64,000 nt of DNA from Pseudomonas sp. GD03858. Lineage in GTDB: Bacteria > Pseudomonadota > Gammaproteobacteria > Pseudomonadales > Pseudomonadaceae. Location: assembly GCF_029840925.1 (NCBI RefSeq), contig NZ_JAOCDM010000009.1, forward strand, positions 25,504 through 89,503. The letters run 5' to 3'. Shown here piece after piece: positions 16,997-24,075 of the stretch (position 1 is the first letter of the stretch; each line of letters starts with the position of its first letter). The notes beneath the pieces are model-generated. The model was not told the origin of the DNA and searched no databases. It was given only the letters and a program-made list of their open reading frames with translations. A program made the translations under genes and the position numbers.

Positions 16997-17890
16997 ATCG
17001 CGCGGTACCTGTAGGAGCGGCGCAAGGCTTGAGGCTCGCGCCTGCAGCCATTCCATCAACTCGACCAGCCCCGCAGGCATGGTCTTCGACGGGCTCACCA
17101 GGTAATAGCCCTTGCCGGTCGTCACCTTCAGCCCGAACGGCATGCATAACCGGCCTGTGCGCAGGTCATCGCCAATCAGCGAGAAATCGCCGATGGCGAT
17201 CCCTGTCCCTTGGGAAGCCATGGCCATCGCCATGTCCAGCGTCTCGAAGTGCTGCTTCGGCCCCTGGGGCTCGAATCCGGCATTGGCTGTCTGCAACCAC
17301 AACCGCCAGTCGTGTTCGTCCCTCGATGGATGCAGCAGCATCTGCCGCGCCAGGTCCTGCAACTGCAAGGGGCCGCTCGATAGCGAGGGCGCGCAGACCG
17401 GCGTCAGTTGCTCATCGAACAGCTTGCGCACCTGCAGCCCATGATTCGGCGCCGCGCCGTAGACCACGGCAGCATCGAAGCCCTCGCGACGAAAATCCAC
17501 GCCATGCTGCACCGTGGTGGTCAACTCCACCGGTACATCCGGGCGCAGTGCCTGCCACTCGAGCAAGCGTGGCAGCAGCCAGCGCATCACGCAGGTCGGC
17601 GCCTTGAGCTGCAGTGTCGTGCTGCGCCCGCCGACCTCGCGCACGCCTTGCTCGATCAGGGCGAAGACCTGCTGCACCCGGGGCAGCCAATCCTGCCCTT
17701 CGCGGGTCAGCGCCAAGCCGCGGGCCTGGCGCTGGAACAACGGATAGCCCAGGTGATCCTCCAGTCCGGCGATCTGCCGACTGACCGCTCCTTGAGTGAT
17801 ATGCAGTTGCTGCGCGGCACGGGTGAAGTTGCAGTGTTGCGCGGTCACCAGGAAGGTATGCAAGGCGGGGAGGGGCGGCAGGCGTTTCAT
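16817..17890 (-). CDS. LysR-family regulator with abnormal C-terminal extension
   Basis: 357 residues. Residues 1-60 are a GcvA-type LysR helix-turn-helix (MKRLPPLPALHTFLVTAQHC, LHITQGAVSRQIAGLEDHLG), and the effector domain reaches about residue 290 (GLVELMEWLQAR). The remaining 65 or so residues are encoded by a REP fragment (17008-17023) and then antisense to the NAD-binding gene, so the ancestral stop appears lost. The start codon faces that of the ThDP enzyme at 18003 (112-bp gap), the likely regulated gene. The frame continues upstream of 17890, but the conserved start MKRLPPL fixes the N-terminus. Confidence 0.85.
   Translation of the reverse strand: MKRLPPLPALHTFLVTAQHCNFTRAAQQLHITQGAVSRQIAGLEDHLGYPLFQRQARGLALTREGQDWLPRVQQVFALIEQGVREVGGRSTTLQLKAPTCVMRWLLPRLLEWQALRPDVPVELTTTVQHGVDFRREGFDAAVVYGAAPNHGLQVRKLFDEQLTPVCAPSLSSGPLQLQDLARQMLLHPSRDEHDWRLWLQTANAGFEPQGPKQHFETLDMAMAMASQGTGIAIGDFSLIGDDLRTGRLCMPFGLKVTTGKGYYLVSPSKTMPAGLVELMEWLQARASSLAPLLQVPRDSVTDREPCPRMRRLFQLVQHGDGVVGKGDPALAIGTDQQVIPAQPVVPATLTLDELRRR
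17008..17023. repeat. REP fragment inside the lysR 3' end
   Basis: CCTGTAGGAGCGGCGC is a partial REP core lying just after the NAD-binding gene stop. On the minus strand it is read in frame by the LysR gene, as part of SLAPLLQV. Confidence 0.6.
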
Positions 17891-18002
17891 TCGAGTAAGC
17901 CATGATGCTGGGTCATGGCTAGTATGTGTTTTTTTGCATTGTCGCGGTAGCCGTCGCTTGGTTCCATGAATGCCGTTTTCAACACGATTCGGGTATTCGA
18001 CG

Positions 18003-19640
18003 ATGGCAACCTGTGGCGAAGTGCTGGTCAAACTCCTCGAAGGCTATGGCGTGGACCATGTCTTCGGCATTCCCGGTGTGCATACCGTGGAGCTCTATCG
18101 CGGCCTGGCGGCGTCCTCCATCCGCCATGTCACCCCGCGCCACGAGCAAGGTGCCGGCTTCATGGCCGACGGCTACTCGCGCACCCGTGGCAAGCCCGGG
18201 GTGTGCTTCATCATCACTGGCCCGGGCATGACCAACATCACCACCGCCATGGGCCAGGCCTATGCCGATTCGATTCCCATGCTGGTCATCTCCAGTGTGC
18301 AGTCCCGCGACCAGCTTGGTGGTGGCCGCGGCAAGCTGCACGAACTGCCCAACCAGGCTGGCCTGGTCGCCGGCGTGGCGGCGTTCTCGCAGACGCTGAT
18401 GAGCGCCGACGACCTGCCCCAGGTGCTGGCCCGTGCTTTCGCCGTGTTCGACGGCGCCCGGCCACGCCCGGTGCATATCGAGATTCCTCTGGATGTCCTG
18501 GTCGCGCCCGCCGACCACCTGTTGTCCGCCCGCCCGGTGCGCACCAGCCGTGCCGGTGCCGCGCCGCTGGCCGTGCAGCGGATGGCCGCGCGACTGGCCA
18601 AGGCGCGTCGCCCGTTGATCCTCGCGGGCGGCGGCGCCCTGGGAGCCGGCGCTGAACTCGCGCGCCTGGCCGAGCATTTGCAGGCGCCGGTGGCGCTGAC
18701 CATCAATGCCAAGGGCTTGCTGCCGGCAGGCCATCCGCTGCAGATCGGCTCGACCCAGACCCTGCCGGCCACCCGCGCGCTGGTGGCCGAGGCCGATGTG
18801 GTGCTGGCCATCGCTACGGAGCTGGCCGAGACCGACTACGACGTGACCTTCAAGGGGGGCTTCGAGATCCCTGGCAGCTTGCTGCGGATCGACATCGACC
18901 CGGACCAGACCGTGCGCAACTACCTGCCGGAGCTGGCGCTGGTCGCCGATGCACAGCAGGCGAGCGAAGCGTTGCTGGCTGCCCTGCAGGCGCAGGCGCA
19001 GGCACCGCGCGATGCCGGCTGGGGCGCTGCGCGCGCCGCGCGCCTGCGCGAGGATAACGCTGCCACCTGGGATCAACCGACCTTGAGCCAGACGCGCTTG
19101 CTGACCGGCATCCTGGAGCGACTGCCCAATGCCATCCTGGTGGGCGATTCGACGCAGCCGGTGTACACCGGCAACCTGACCCTGGACATGGCCCAGCCGC
19201 GCCGCTGGTTCAACGCCTCGACCGGCTATGGCACGCTGGGCTACGCCTTGCCGGCGGCGATGGGGGCTTGGTTGGGCAGCGCCGAGGCGCCTGCCGAGCG
19301 GGTCCCGGCGGTGTGCCTGATCGGCGATGGCGGCCTGCAGTTCACCCTGCCGGAGCTGGCCAGCGCGGTGGAGGCGCAGGTGCCATTGATCGTGCTGCTG
19401 TGGAACAACCAGGGCTATGAGGAAATCAAGAAGTACATGGTCAACCGCGCCATCGAGCCGGTAGGCGTGGATATCCATACGCCGGATTTCATCGGCGTGG
19501 CGCGGGCCCTGGGGGCCGAGGCCGAGCACGTCGGCGATGTCGCCCAACTGCAGGCGGCGCTGGGGCGGGCGGTGGAGCGCAAGGGGCCAACGCTGATCCA
19601 GGTGGATCAAGGGCAGTGGCAACAGGCGGTGCAAGGCTGA
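18003..19640 (+). CDS. ThDP-dependent 2-oxoacid decarboxylase (AruI/IlvB family)
   Basis: 545 residues in three Rossmann-like ThDP-enzyme domains. The catalytic Glu48 lies in RHEQGAGFMADGY. The central domain has LILAGGGALGAGAELARLAE. The C-terminal cofactor motif runs from GDGGLQFTLPELA to LLWNNQGY. The N-terminal FGIPGVHTVELYRGL closely resembles 5-guanidino-2-oxopentanoate decarboxylase (AruI) of the arginine transaminase pathway, and less so true acetolactate synthase. No aruH transaminase or small regulatory subunit is adjacent, so the substrate remains open. It is divergent from the LysR gene, and the frame upstream of ATG 18003 is not conserved. Confidence 0.82.
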   Translation: MATCGEVLVKLLEGYGVDHVFGIPGVHTVELYRGLAASSIRHVTPRHEQGAGFMADGYSRTRGKPGVCFIITGPGMTNITTAMGQAYADSIPMLVISSVQSRDQLGGGRGKLHELPNQAGLVAGVAAFSQTLMSADDLPQVLARAFAVFDGARPRPVHIEIPLDVLVAPADHLLSARPVRTSRAGAAPLAVQRMAARLAKARRPLILAGGGALGAGAELARLAEHLQAPVALTINAKGLLPAGHPLQIGSTQTLPATRALVAEADVVLAIATELAETDYDVTFKGGFEIPGSLLRIDIDPDQTVRNYLPELALVADAQQASEALLAALQAQAQAPRDAGWGAARAARLREDNAATWDQPTLSQTRLLTGILERLPNAILVGDSTQPVYTGNLTLDMAQPRRWFNASTGYGTLGYALPAAMGAWLGSAEAPAERVPAVCLIGDGGLQFTLPELASAVEAQVPLIVLLWNNQGYEEIKKYMVNRAIEPVGVDIHTPDFIGVARALGAEAEHVGDVAQLQAALGRAVERKGPTLIQVDQGQWQQAVQG

Positions 19641-19648
19641 ATATTGCC

Positions 19649-19709
19649 GTGGGAGCGGACTGACCCGCGAAGGTAGCTACTCGGTGCTCGCGGCTGAAGC
19701 TCCCACAGG
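19649..19709. repeat. Degenerate REP pair
   Basis: GTGGGAGCGGACTGACCCGC and GCTCCCACAGGG face each other in the gap between the ThDP-enzyme stop and the AraC-regulator stop. The second arm is interrupted (CTCGCGGCTGAAGCTCCCAC). Confidence 0.6.
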
Positions 19710-19740
19710 GATTGTGCATACAGCGCTGGATCTGGCCTGC

Positions 19741-20661
19741 TCAACCCGAGCTGGCGCGCAGGCGTGCCACGTCGCGTATCGGTGGTGCGCCGTACAGGCG
19801 GCTGTATTCGCGGCTGAACTGCGATGGGCTCTCGTAGCCCACCCGATAGCCCGCCACCGCCGCCTCCAGCCCATCGTTGAGCATCAGCCGGCGCGCCTCC
19901 TGGAGGCGTAGCTGCTTCTGATACTGCAGCGGGCTCATCGACGTCACCGCCTTGAAGCGGTGGTGCAGGGTCGAGGTGCTGAGGTTGACCTCGCGTGCCA
20001 GGTCCTCGATTCGTAACGGTTCCTGGTAATGCTGGTTGAGCCAGGCAATGGCCTGGCAGACCCGGTGGGTCTGGCTGTTGGACAGGGCTATTTCGTACAG
20101 GCGCCAGCCTTGCGGGCCACGCAACACCCGGTACATCAACTCACGACGTACCAGTGGGGCGAGCACGGCGATATCGCGAGGCGTGTCGAGCAGACGCACC
20201 AGGCGCAGCAGGGTGTCGAGCAGCTGTGGATCGCTCCTTTCCACGAACAAGCCACGGCCGGCGGTCTGGCCGGGCACCAGCATCGGCCCGCTTTCGGCGA
20301 TCAGTTGGCTGATCTGCGCCGGATCGATGTCCAGGCGCACGCCGAGGCAGGGGTTCTCGGGGCTGGCTTCGAGCAGCGCACCGGTGACGGGCAATGTCAC
20401 CGAGACCACCATGTAGTTCAGCGGGTCATAGGTATAGCGCTCGTCGCCGAGGAACAGGGTCTTGCTACCTTGGGCCAGGATGCACAAGGCCGGTTGGGCC
20501 AGGGCGGGCATGCCGCGCACGTTTTCCTCGTAGCGGGTCAGGTACAGGTCGTCGATGGCCGACACCGGGCCGTAGGGGCCGTGGGCGTGGCGCTGGATCA
20601 GTCCGGCCAGCTCCTGGCGTTGCTGTTCCAGGATCGGGTCGAGGGGCATGGATGGCGTCAT
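19741..20661 (-). CDS. AraC-family regulator (AraC_N type)
   Basis: 306 residues. The N-terminal cupin-like AraC_N domain contains QPALCILAQGSKTLFLGDER and an YDPLNYMVVSVTLPV-like strand. The C-terminal double helix-turn-helix (about 205-300) contains LREVNLS-type and VGYESPSQFSREYSRLYG motifs. GAGGAA lies before the ATG at 20661; the longer frame upstream starts within the intergenic palindrome and is rejected. It is divergent from the ABM-domain gene across 202 bp that contain a perfect 16-bp inverted repeat. It probably controls that gene and itself. Confidence 0.88.
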   Translation of the reverse strand: MTPSMPLDPILEQQRQELAGLIQRHAHGPYGPVSAIDDLYLTRYEENVRGMPALAQPALCILAQGSKTLFLGDERYTYDPLNYMVVSVTLPVTGALLEASPENPCLGVRLDIDPAQISQLIAESGPMLVPGQTAGRGLFVERSDPQLLDTLLRLVRLLDTPRDIAVLAPLVRRELMYRVLRGPQGWRLYEIALSNSQTHRVCQAIAWLNQHYQEPLRIEDLAREVNLSTSTLHHRFKAVTSMSPLQYQKQLRLQEARRLMLNDGLEAAVAGYRVGYESPSQFSREYSRLYGAPPIRDVARLRASSG

Positions 20662-20733
20662 GGCGGGTTTCCTCTGGTGACCGGGGCAGCATAGGTTTGG
20701 GCAATGGCCGACGCTAGTCGAAAGCTGCACAGC

Positions 20734-20771
20734 GATTGCCTGATCCTGCCGCGCTGCAGGATCAGGCAATC
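20734..20771. promoter_or_regulatory. Perfect 16-bp inverted repeat between divergent genes
   Basis: GATTGCCTGATCCTGC-CGCGCT-GCAGGATCAGGCAATC: arms are identical over 16 bp with a 6-base loop. It sits 73 bp ahead of the AraC gene start and 93 bp ahead of the ABM gene. There is no poly-U, so it is more likely an operator for the AraC protein than a terminator. Confidence 0.6.
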
Positions 20772-20863
20772 GGCCGACAGTAATGACCTAACGTCGCGCG
20801 CGGGGTGGCGGCTAACCTTGGCAGCCTGGTTTTCCCGTCCGCAGCGCTTCAAGGAGATCGTTC

Positions 20864-21157
20864 ATGACCCAGCAACAACCGGTCACACACCTGGCTTTCA
20901 TCCGCGCCAGCAACGGTCGATCCGCAGAGCTTGGCGTGCGCCTGCGCGACCTGCTCGAGCCTTCGCTGCGCGCGCCCGGCTGCCTGAGCTTCAGTGTGCA
21001 GCGCTCGCAGGTCGATACCGACCTGTGGCTGCTCAGCGGCAGTTGGCGCGACCAGCAGGCGATGAGTGGCTACTTTGCCTCGCCGACGCTGGCGGTGTTC
21101 GGCGAACTGGTGCAGGAGCAGGTGGTCAGCAGCCTGGACCTGCACACCTTCGCCTAG
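20864..21157 (+). CDS. Antibiotic-biosynthesis-monooxygenase (ABM) domain protein
   Basis: 97 residues forming one ferredoxin-like ABM domain: THLAFIRASNGRSAELGVRL, EPSLRAPGCLSFSVQRSQVD, LWLLSGSWRDQQAMSGYF. Members act as small quinol or heme oxygenases or as isomerase-like proteins. No cofactor residues allow a closer call. AAGGAG lies 8 bases upstream of the ATG. It is divergent from the AraC regulator, and 42 bases ahead of a small co-directional gene. Confidence 0.82.
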   Translation: MTQQQPVTHLAFIRASNGRSAELGVRLRDLLEPSLRAPGCLSFSVQRSQVDTDLWLLSGSWRDQQAMSGYFASPTLAVFGELVQEQVVSSLDLHTFA

Positions 21158-21199
21158 CGTGTAGAATGCCGCCCCTCGATCACACAGGCGGAGTGCAGC

Positions 21200-21433
21200 A
21201 TGGCACGTAGAGAATTCCCCCACTTCGAAGCGGTTTCGGCGATGGTCCCGGTGCAAGGTGGCGGCTACCACGCGGCGATCGCCGTGAAGGCCCTGGGCTT
21301 GGGCGGCGCGCCGCGTTTTCACAAGGTGCTCGATGGTCAGGTGTTCCAGTCGGCGATCGCGGCCGACGAGGCCGCTTGTGCCGAACTCGAACGTCTGCAG
21401 GGCGTGGGCGAGGAAGGCGAACTGATCTTCTGA
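21200..21433 (+). CDS. Conserved hypothetical small protein
   Basis: 77 residues beginning MARREFPHFEAVSAMVPVQG, mixed alpha/beta and soluble, with no signal or membrane segment. GGAG lies 9 bases before the ATG. Its stop codon is immediately adjacent (zero gap) to the stop of the convergent flavin reductase gene. No family recognised. The balanced composition and good ribosome binding site support a real gene. Confidence 0.6.
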   Translation: MARREFPHFEAVSAMVPVQGGGYHAAIAVKALGLGGAPRFHKVLDGQVFQSAIAADEAACAELERLQGVGEEGELIF

Positions 21434-22039
21434 TCAGGCCTGTGGCCGGGCCATCTTGAACAGCTCGCCCAGCGCGAAGTAGTCGGCCGGGCCGCCACCG
21501 CGCAGGATCGGTTCGGCGGCGGCGGTGTCGTAGATGCCGGCCTTCAGCAGGTGCTCGGCAATGTGCACCGCCACCACCTCTCCGAGAATCAGCCAGCTGG
21601 GAACCAGCTCTTGATCGGCGCGCTTGAGCTGGACGATCTGGCTGACCTTGCATTCGAAGCTCACCGGACTTTCGCCGACACGCGGCACCTTGACTACGTT
21701 CGAGGCGGCCGGCGTCAGGCCGCTGAGCGCGAACTCGTCGACATCCGCCGCCACGGCGGCGCAGCTCTGGTTCATCTGCTGTGCCAGGGGACGGGTCGCC
21801 AGGTTCCAGACGAACTCGCCGGTCTGCTCGATGTTGTTCAGGCTGTCTTTGCGCCCGACGCTGCAGAAACCGACGATGGGCGGGATGTAGTTGAACGCGT
21901 TGAAGAAGCTGTAGGGCGCCAGGTTCAGGCGACCTTCGCGGTCGTGGCTGGAGATCCAGCCGATGGGGCGCGGGCCGACGATGGCGTTGAACGGGTCGTG
22001 GGGCAGGCCGTGGCCTTTGGCGGGTTCGTAGTAGTACAT
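21434..22039 (-). CDS. Flavin reductase-like (DIM6/NTAB) protein
   Basis: 201 residues with a split-barrel FMN-binding domain: DPFNAIVGPRPIGWISSHDR, NLAPYSFFNAFNYIPPIVGF, SPVSFECKVSQIVQL. This matches the DIM6/NTAB family of flavin-dependent reductases and oxygenase partners. The start is placed at MYYYEPAKGHG (ATG 22039). The reading frame continues upstream through the adjacent repeat gene in another phase, producing low-complexity sequence that is not part of the protein. No oxygenase partner is adjacent. Confidence 0.85.
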   Translation of the reverse strand: MYYYEPAKGHGLPHDPFNAIVGPRPIGWISSHDREGRLNLAPYSFFNAFNYIPPIVGFCSVGRKDSLNNIEQTGEFVWNLATRPLAQQMNQSCAAVAADVDEFALSGLTPAASNVVKVPRVGESPVSFECKVSQIVQLKRADQELVPSWLILGEVVAVHIAEHLLKAGIYDTAAAEPILRGGGPADYFALGELFKMARPQA

Positions 22040-22157
22040 CTGCGCAAGGCCGCGAGGCCCTTCCTGGTTGGGAACGAGGCGCCTAGTGTGCCAAGGCTTT
22101 GCCCGGCTGGAAATGATCAAGCCCGGCCGAAGCCGGGCTGGTAGCGCGCATCGAGGA

Positions 22158-22310
22158 TCAGCCGATGCGGTGGCCGTTGGTGCGGTCGAAGCCGTCTTCG
22201 GCGAAGCGCTGGCCGCCGGTGCGGTCGAAGCCGTCTTCAGCGAAGCGCTGGCCGCCAGTACGGTCGAAGCCGTCTTCAGCGAAGCGCTGGCCACCGGTAC
22301 GGTCGAAACC
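22158..22310. repeat. 39-bp coding tandem repeat
   Basis: Four consecutive 39-bp units (core CGGTCGAAGCCGTCTTC on the plus strand) encode the AEDGFDRTGGQRF motif. A fifth, separated partial copy lies near 22365-22390. Units differ by silent changes such as TCGGCG/TCAGCG and GCCGTC/ACCATC. Confidence 0.85.
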
Positions 22311-22445
22311 ATCTTCCGCGTAGTTGGCTGCCTGGGTCTGTACGGCAGCGAAAGTGTGGGCGCCGGTACGGTCGAAGCCGTCCTCGGCGAAGGCGCCGCC
22401 AGCCAGTACCGAGAGGGCGAGGGTGAGGATCAGTTGGTTTTTCAT
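22158..22445 (-). CDS. Secreted tandem-repeat protein (AEDGFDRT repeats)
   Basis: 95 residues. A clear Sec signal peptide (MKNQLILTLALSVLAGGAFA, cleavage after residue 20) is followed by five copies of AEDGFDRT. The middle three form perfect 13-residue units AEDGFDRTGGQRF; the first copy is followed by a 14-residue spacer and the last ends AEDGFDRTNGHRIG. The mature protein is highly polar, acidic-aromatic-basic and Cys-free, so probably disordered or calcium-binding-like in the periplasm. The DNA copies (39 bp) differ at synonymous sites. Function unknown. It lies just upstream of the flavin reductase gene on the same strand (118-bp gap). Confidence 0.8.
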   Translation of the reverse strand: MKNQLILTLALSVLAGGAFAEDGFDRTGAHTFAAVQTQAANYAEDGFDRTGGQRFAEDGFDRTGGQRFAEDGFDRTGGQRFAEDGFDRTNGHRIG

Positions 22446-22799
22446 GGTCGTTGCTCCGGTGGATTGCGAGGGTTTGTTGTTTCTATGAGGTCAATGCTAC
22501 GCCTATTAAACTGATTAAAAAGCGCAAAAAATCACACATAAAAATCGATTTATTCGATTTGTTTTGGCGCGGGTTATCTCAGGACACTGCCATTGGCGCC
22601 CCAACCACCGTCCAGCACCGTTCCCATCTGTTTCGAGAGGGGCAGGCCGGTGGCAGGGCCATTTCAGAATGGCCCCAGGCAGTTAATTGGGAATTAAGGG
22701 AAGAGACGGCTTTTCTCTGGATGGCGACCTGCTGTCGGTCAGTGACACGAGGTGCGGCGGGCGGTCGAGTTGTTCAGGGCGTTCGTCGACCAGCCCCGC
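22446..22799. other. 354-bp gap, AT-rich promoter side, no gene seen
   Basis: The half nearest 22446 is AT-rich (for example ACTGATTAAAAAGCGCAAAA and TAAAAATCGATTTATTCGAT) and presumably contains the promoter of the repeat-protein gene. An ATCGATTTATTCGAT-type dyad is visible near 22543-22560. The rest up to the fic stop has open frames but none with protein-like composition or a ribosome binding site. Confidence 0.5.
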
Positions 22800-23951
22800 T
22801 CACGTCTCTTGAGTCGTCACCGTGTAGCGGGTGCTACGCCCACCACCTGGCAGACGGGCCAGGCAGCGCTTGTCCAGCAGGTCGGCAAGGTGCCGGGTGG
22901 CAGTGGCCTTGGAAACCTTGGCCAGCGCCTGGTACTGGCTGGCGCTGATACCGGCTTCGAAACCGCGAGGCCCACCATCGAGCAGGCGATTGAGTACCCT
23001 GACCTGTTCGGGCAGCAGGCCGTCGCCACGATGGATCAGCCAGAAGCGTGCCTTGGCCAGCACCCGGTCGATGCGCACCAGCGCTTGCTGGAGACTGCGC
23101 AGCAAGGTGGCAAGGAACCAGGCCAGCCAGCGCGTGACATCCAGGTCGCCGCGCTGGCTGCTTTCAAGGGCCGCGTAGTAGCCGGAACGATCCTCGAGGA
23201 TGCTGCTGGACATGGCGTAGAAACGCACCGCCCGCTGCTCGCCCTGGGCCAGTGCCAGGTCTGTGATGGCACGGGTCAGGCGGCCATTGCCATCGGCGAA
23301 GGGATGCAGGGTGACGAACCAGAAATGGGCGAGCCCCGCCCGCAGCAGGGGATCGAGTCGCCGATCGTTGCGGCTGCTCTCGAACCAGTCGAGAAACAGC
23401 TGCACCTGTTGTTCCAGGCCTGCACGCGGCGGCGCTTCGAAATGCACCTTGGGTTTGTCGATGCGCCCCGATACCACCTGCATCGGGGCGGCGTCGCGCC
23501 ATTGGCCAACGGGCAGGGCAGGGGCGAGCGAATCGTCATTTTCGGGGAACAGCCAGCGGTGCCAGAGGAACAGCCGCTGCTGATCCAGCGGGCGAACATA
23601 GCCCATCGTCGCATCCAGCATCAGCTCGGCCAGGCCTTCGCTGCGTGTCGTGGTCGTCCCAGGTTCGCCAATGCCGAGCCGGCGGGCCAGGGACGAGCGA
23701 ACGGACTCCACATTGAGCTGTTCGCCTTCGATGGCCGAGGACGTGACAATGTTTTGCAGCAGAGTGTCGAGCGTATCGAGGTTGGCATTGGCCTCGGTCA
23801 CCGCCCCCGCTCTGCCCAGCAGGCAGCCCTGCGCCTGCACGCAGTCTCTGAGCAAGGTCGTGAGTTGCGACTCGTCCCAACGAAAGTCGGGCCAGTCGGC
23901 CTGCTGCCAGACCCAGAAGGTGTCTGCAGAGGTGTGCTCTTTAGGACTCAT
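22800..23951 (-). CDS. Fic-family protein with N-terminal inhibitory motif and C-terminal winged helix
   Basis: 383 residues. The Fic core motif HPFADGNGRLTR (His216) is complete, so AMP transfer to a protein hydroxyl is expected. An N-terminal motif SSAIEGEQ (residues 71-78) matches the class II inhibitory helix (S/T)xxxE(G/N), with the blocking Glu75. The last 70 or so residues (FEAGISASQYQALAKVSKAT then ATRHLADLL) look like a winged helix-turn-helix, so the protein may bind DNA as well. The start ATG at 23951 lies at the edge of an alternating four-fold repeat, suggesting autoregulation. No clear ribosome binding site is visible; a start 18 bases upstream is possible. Confidence 0.85.
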   Translation of the reverse strand: MSPKEHTSADTFWVWQQADWPDFRWDESQLTTLLRDCVQAQGCLLGRAGAVTEANANLDTLDTLLQNIVTSSAIEGEQLNVESVRSSLARRLGIGEPGTTTTRSEGLAELMLDATMGYVRPLDQQRLFLWHRWLFPENDDSLAPALPVGQWRDAAPMQVVSGRIDKPKVHFEAPPRAGLEQQVQLFLDWFESSRNDRRLDPLLRAGLAHFWFVTLHPFADGNGRLTRAITDLALAQGEQRAVRFYAMSSSILEDRSGYYAALESSQRGDLDVTRWLAWFLATLLRSLQQALVRIDRVLAKARFWLIHRGDGLLPEQVRVLNRLLDGGPRGFEAGISASQYQALAKVSKATATRHLADLLDKRCLARLPGGGRSTRYTVTTQET

Positions 23952-24013
23952 GAGCCGAATAATAGCCATATTCGGCTCATTGTGTGAGCCGAATACGGCT
24001 ATTATTCGGCTCA
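23951..24013. promoter_or_regulatory. Four-fold alternating operator-like repeat at the fic start
   Basis: TGAGCCGAATA occurs four times in alternating orientation, at 23951-23961 (+), 23969-23979 (-), 23985-23995 (+) and 24003-24013 (-). The outer pair extends to a perfect 17-bp inverted repeat (TGAGCCGAATAATAGCC / GGCTATTATTCGGCTCA) and the inner pair is perfect over 11 bp. The array covers the start codon and likely promoter of the Fic gene. Confidence 0.75.
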
Positions 24014-24017
24014 CCCA

Positions 24018-24057
24018 CAAAAAAGGGGCGCCTCGTCATCCGGGGCGCCCCCTTTTT
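24018..24057. terminator. Bidirectional rho-independent terminator
   Basis: AAAAAAGGGGCGCC and GGCGCCCCCTTTTT form a strong GC stem with A and U tracts, 18 bases past the stop of the MFS transporter on the minus strand. It also insulates the fic promoter. Confidence 0.92.
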
Positions 24058-24075
24058 ACGTTCAGTGAACGAGGA

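Noticed and set aside
22158..22310. Regular 39-bp repeats considered as a CRISPR or minisatellite
   Set aside because: There are no spacers between units, and the repeats are in frame in a signal-peptide protein with silent differences, so they are coding repeats.
22040..22312. Extension of the flavin reductase frame through the repeat gene
   Set aside because: It is an out-of-phase reading of the AEDGFDRT repeats giving Ser/Ala/Thr low complexity; the family N-terminus is MYYYEP.
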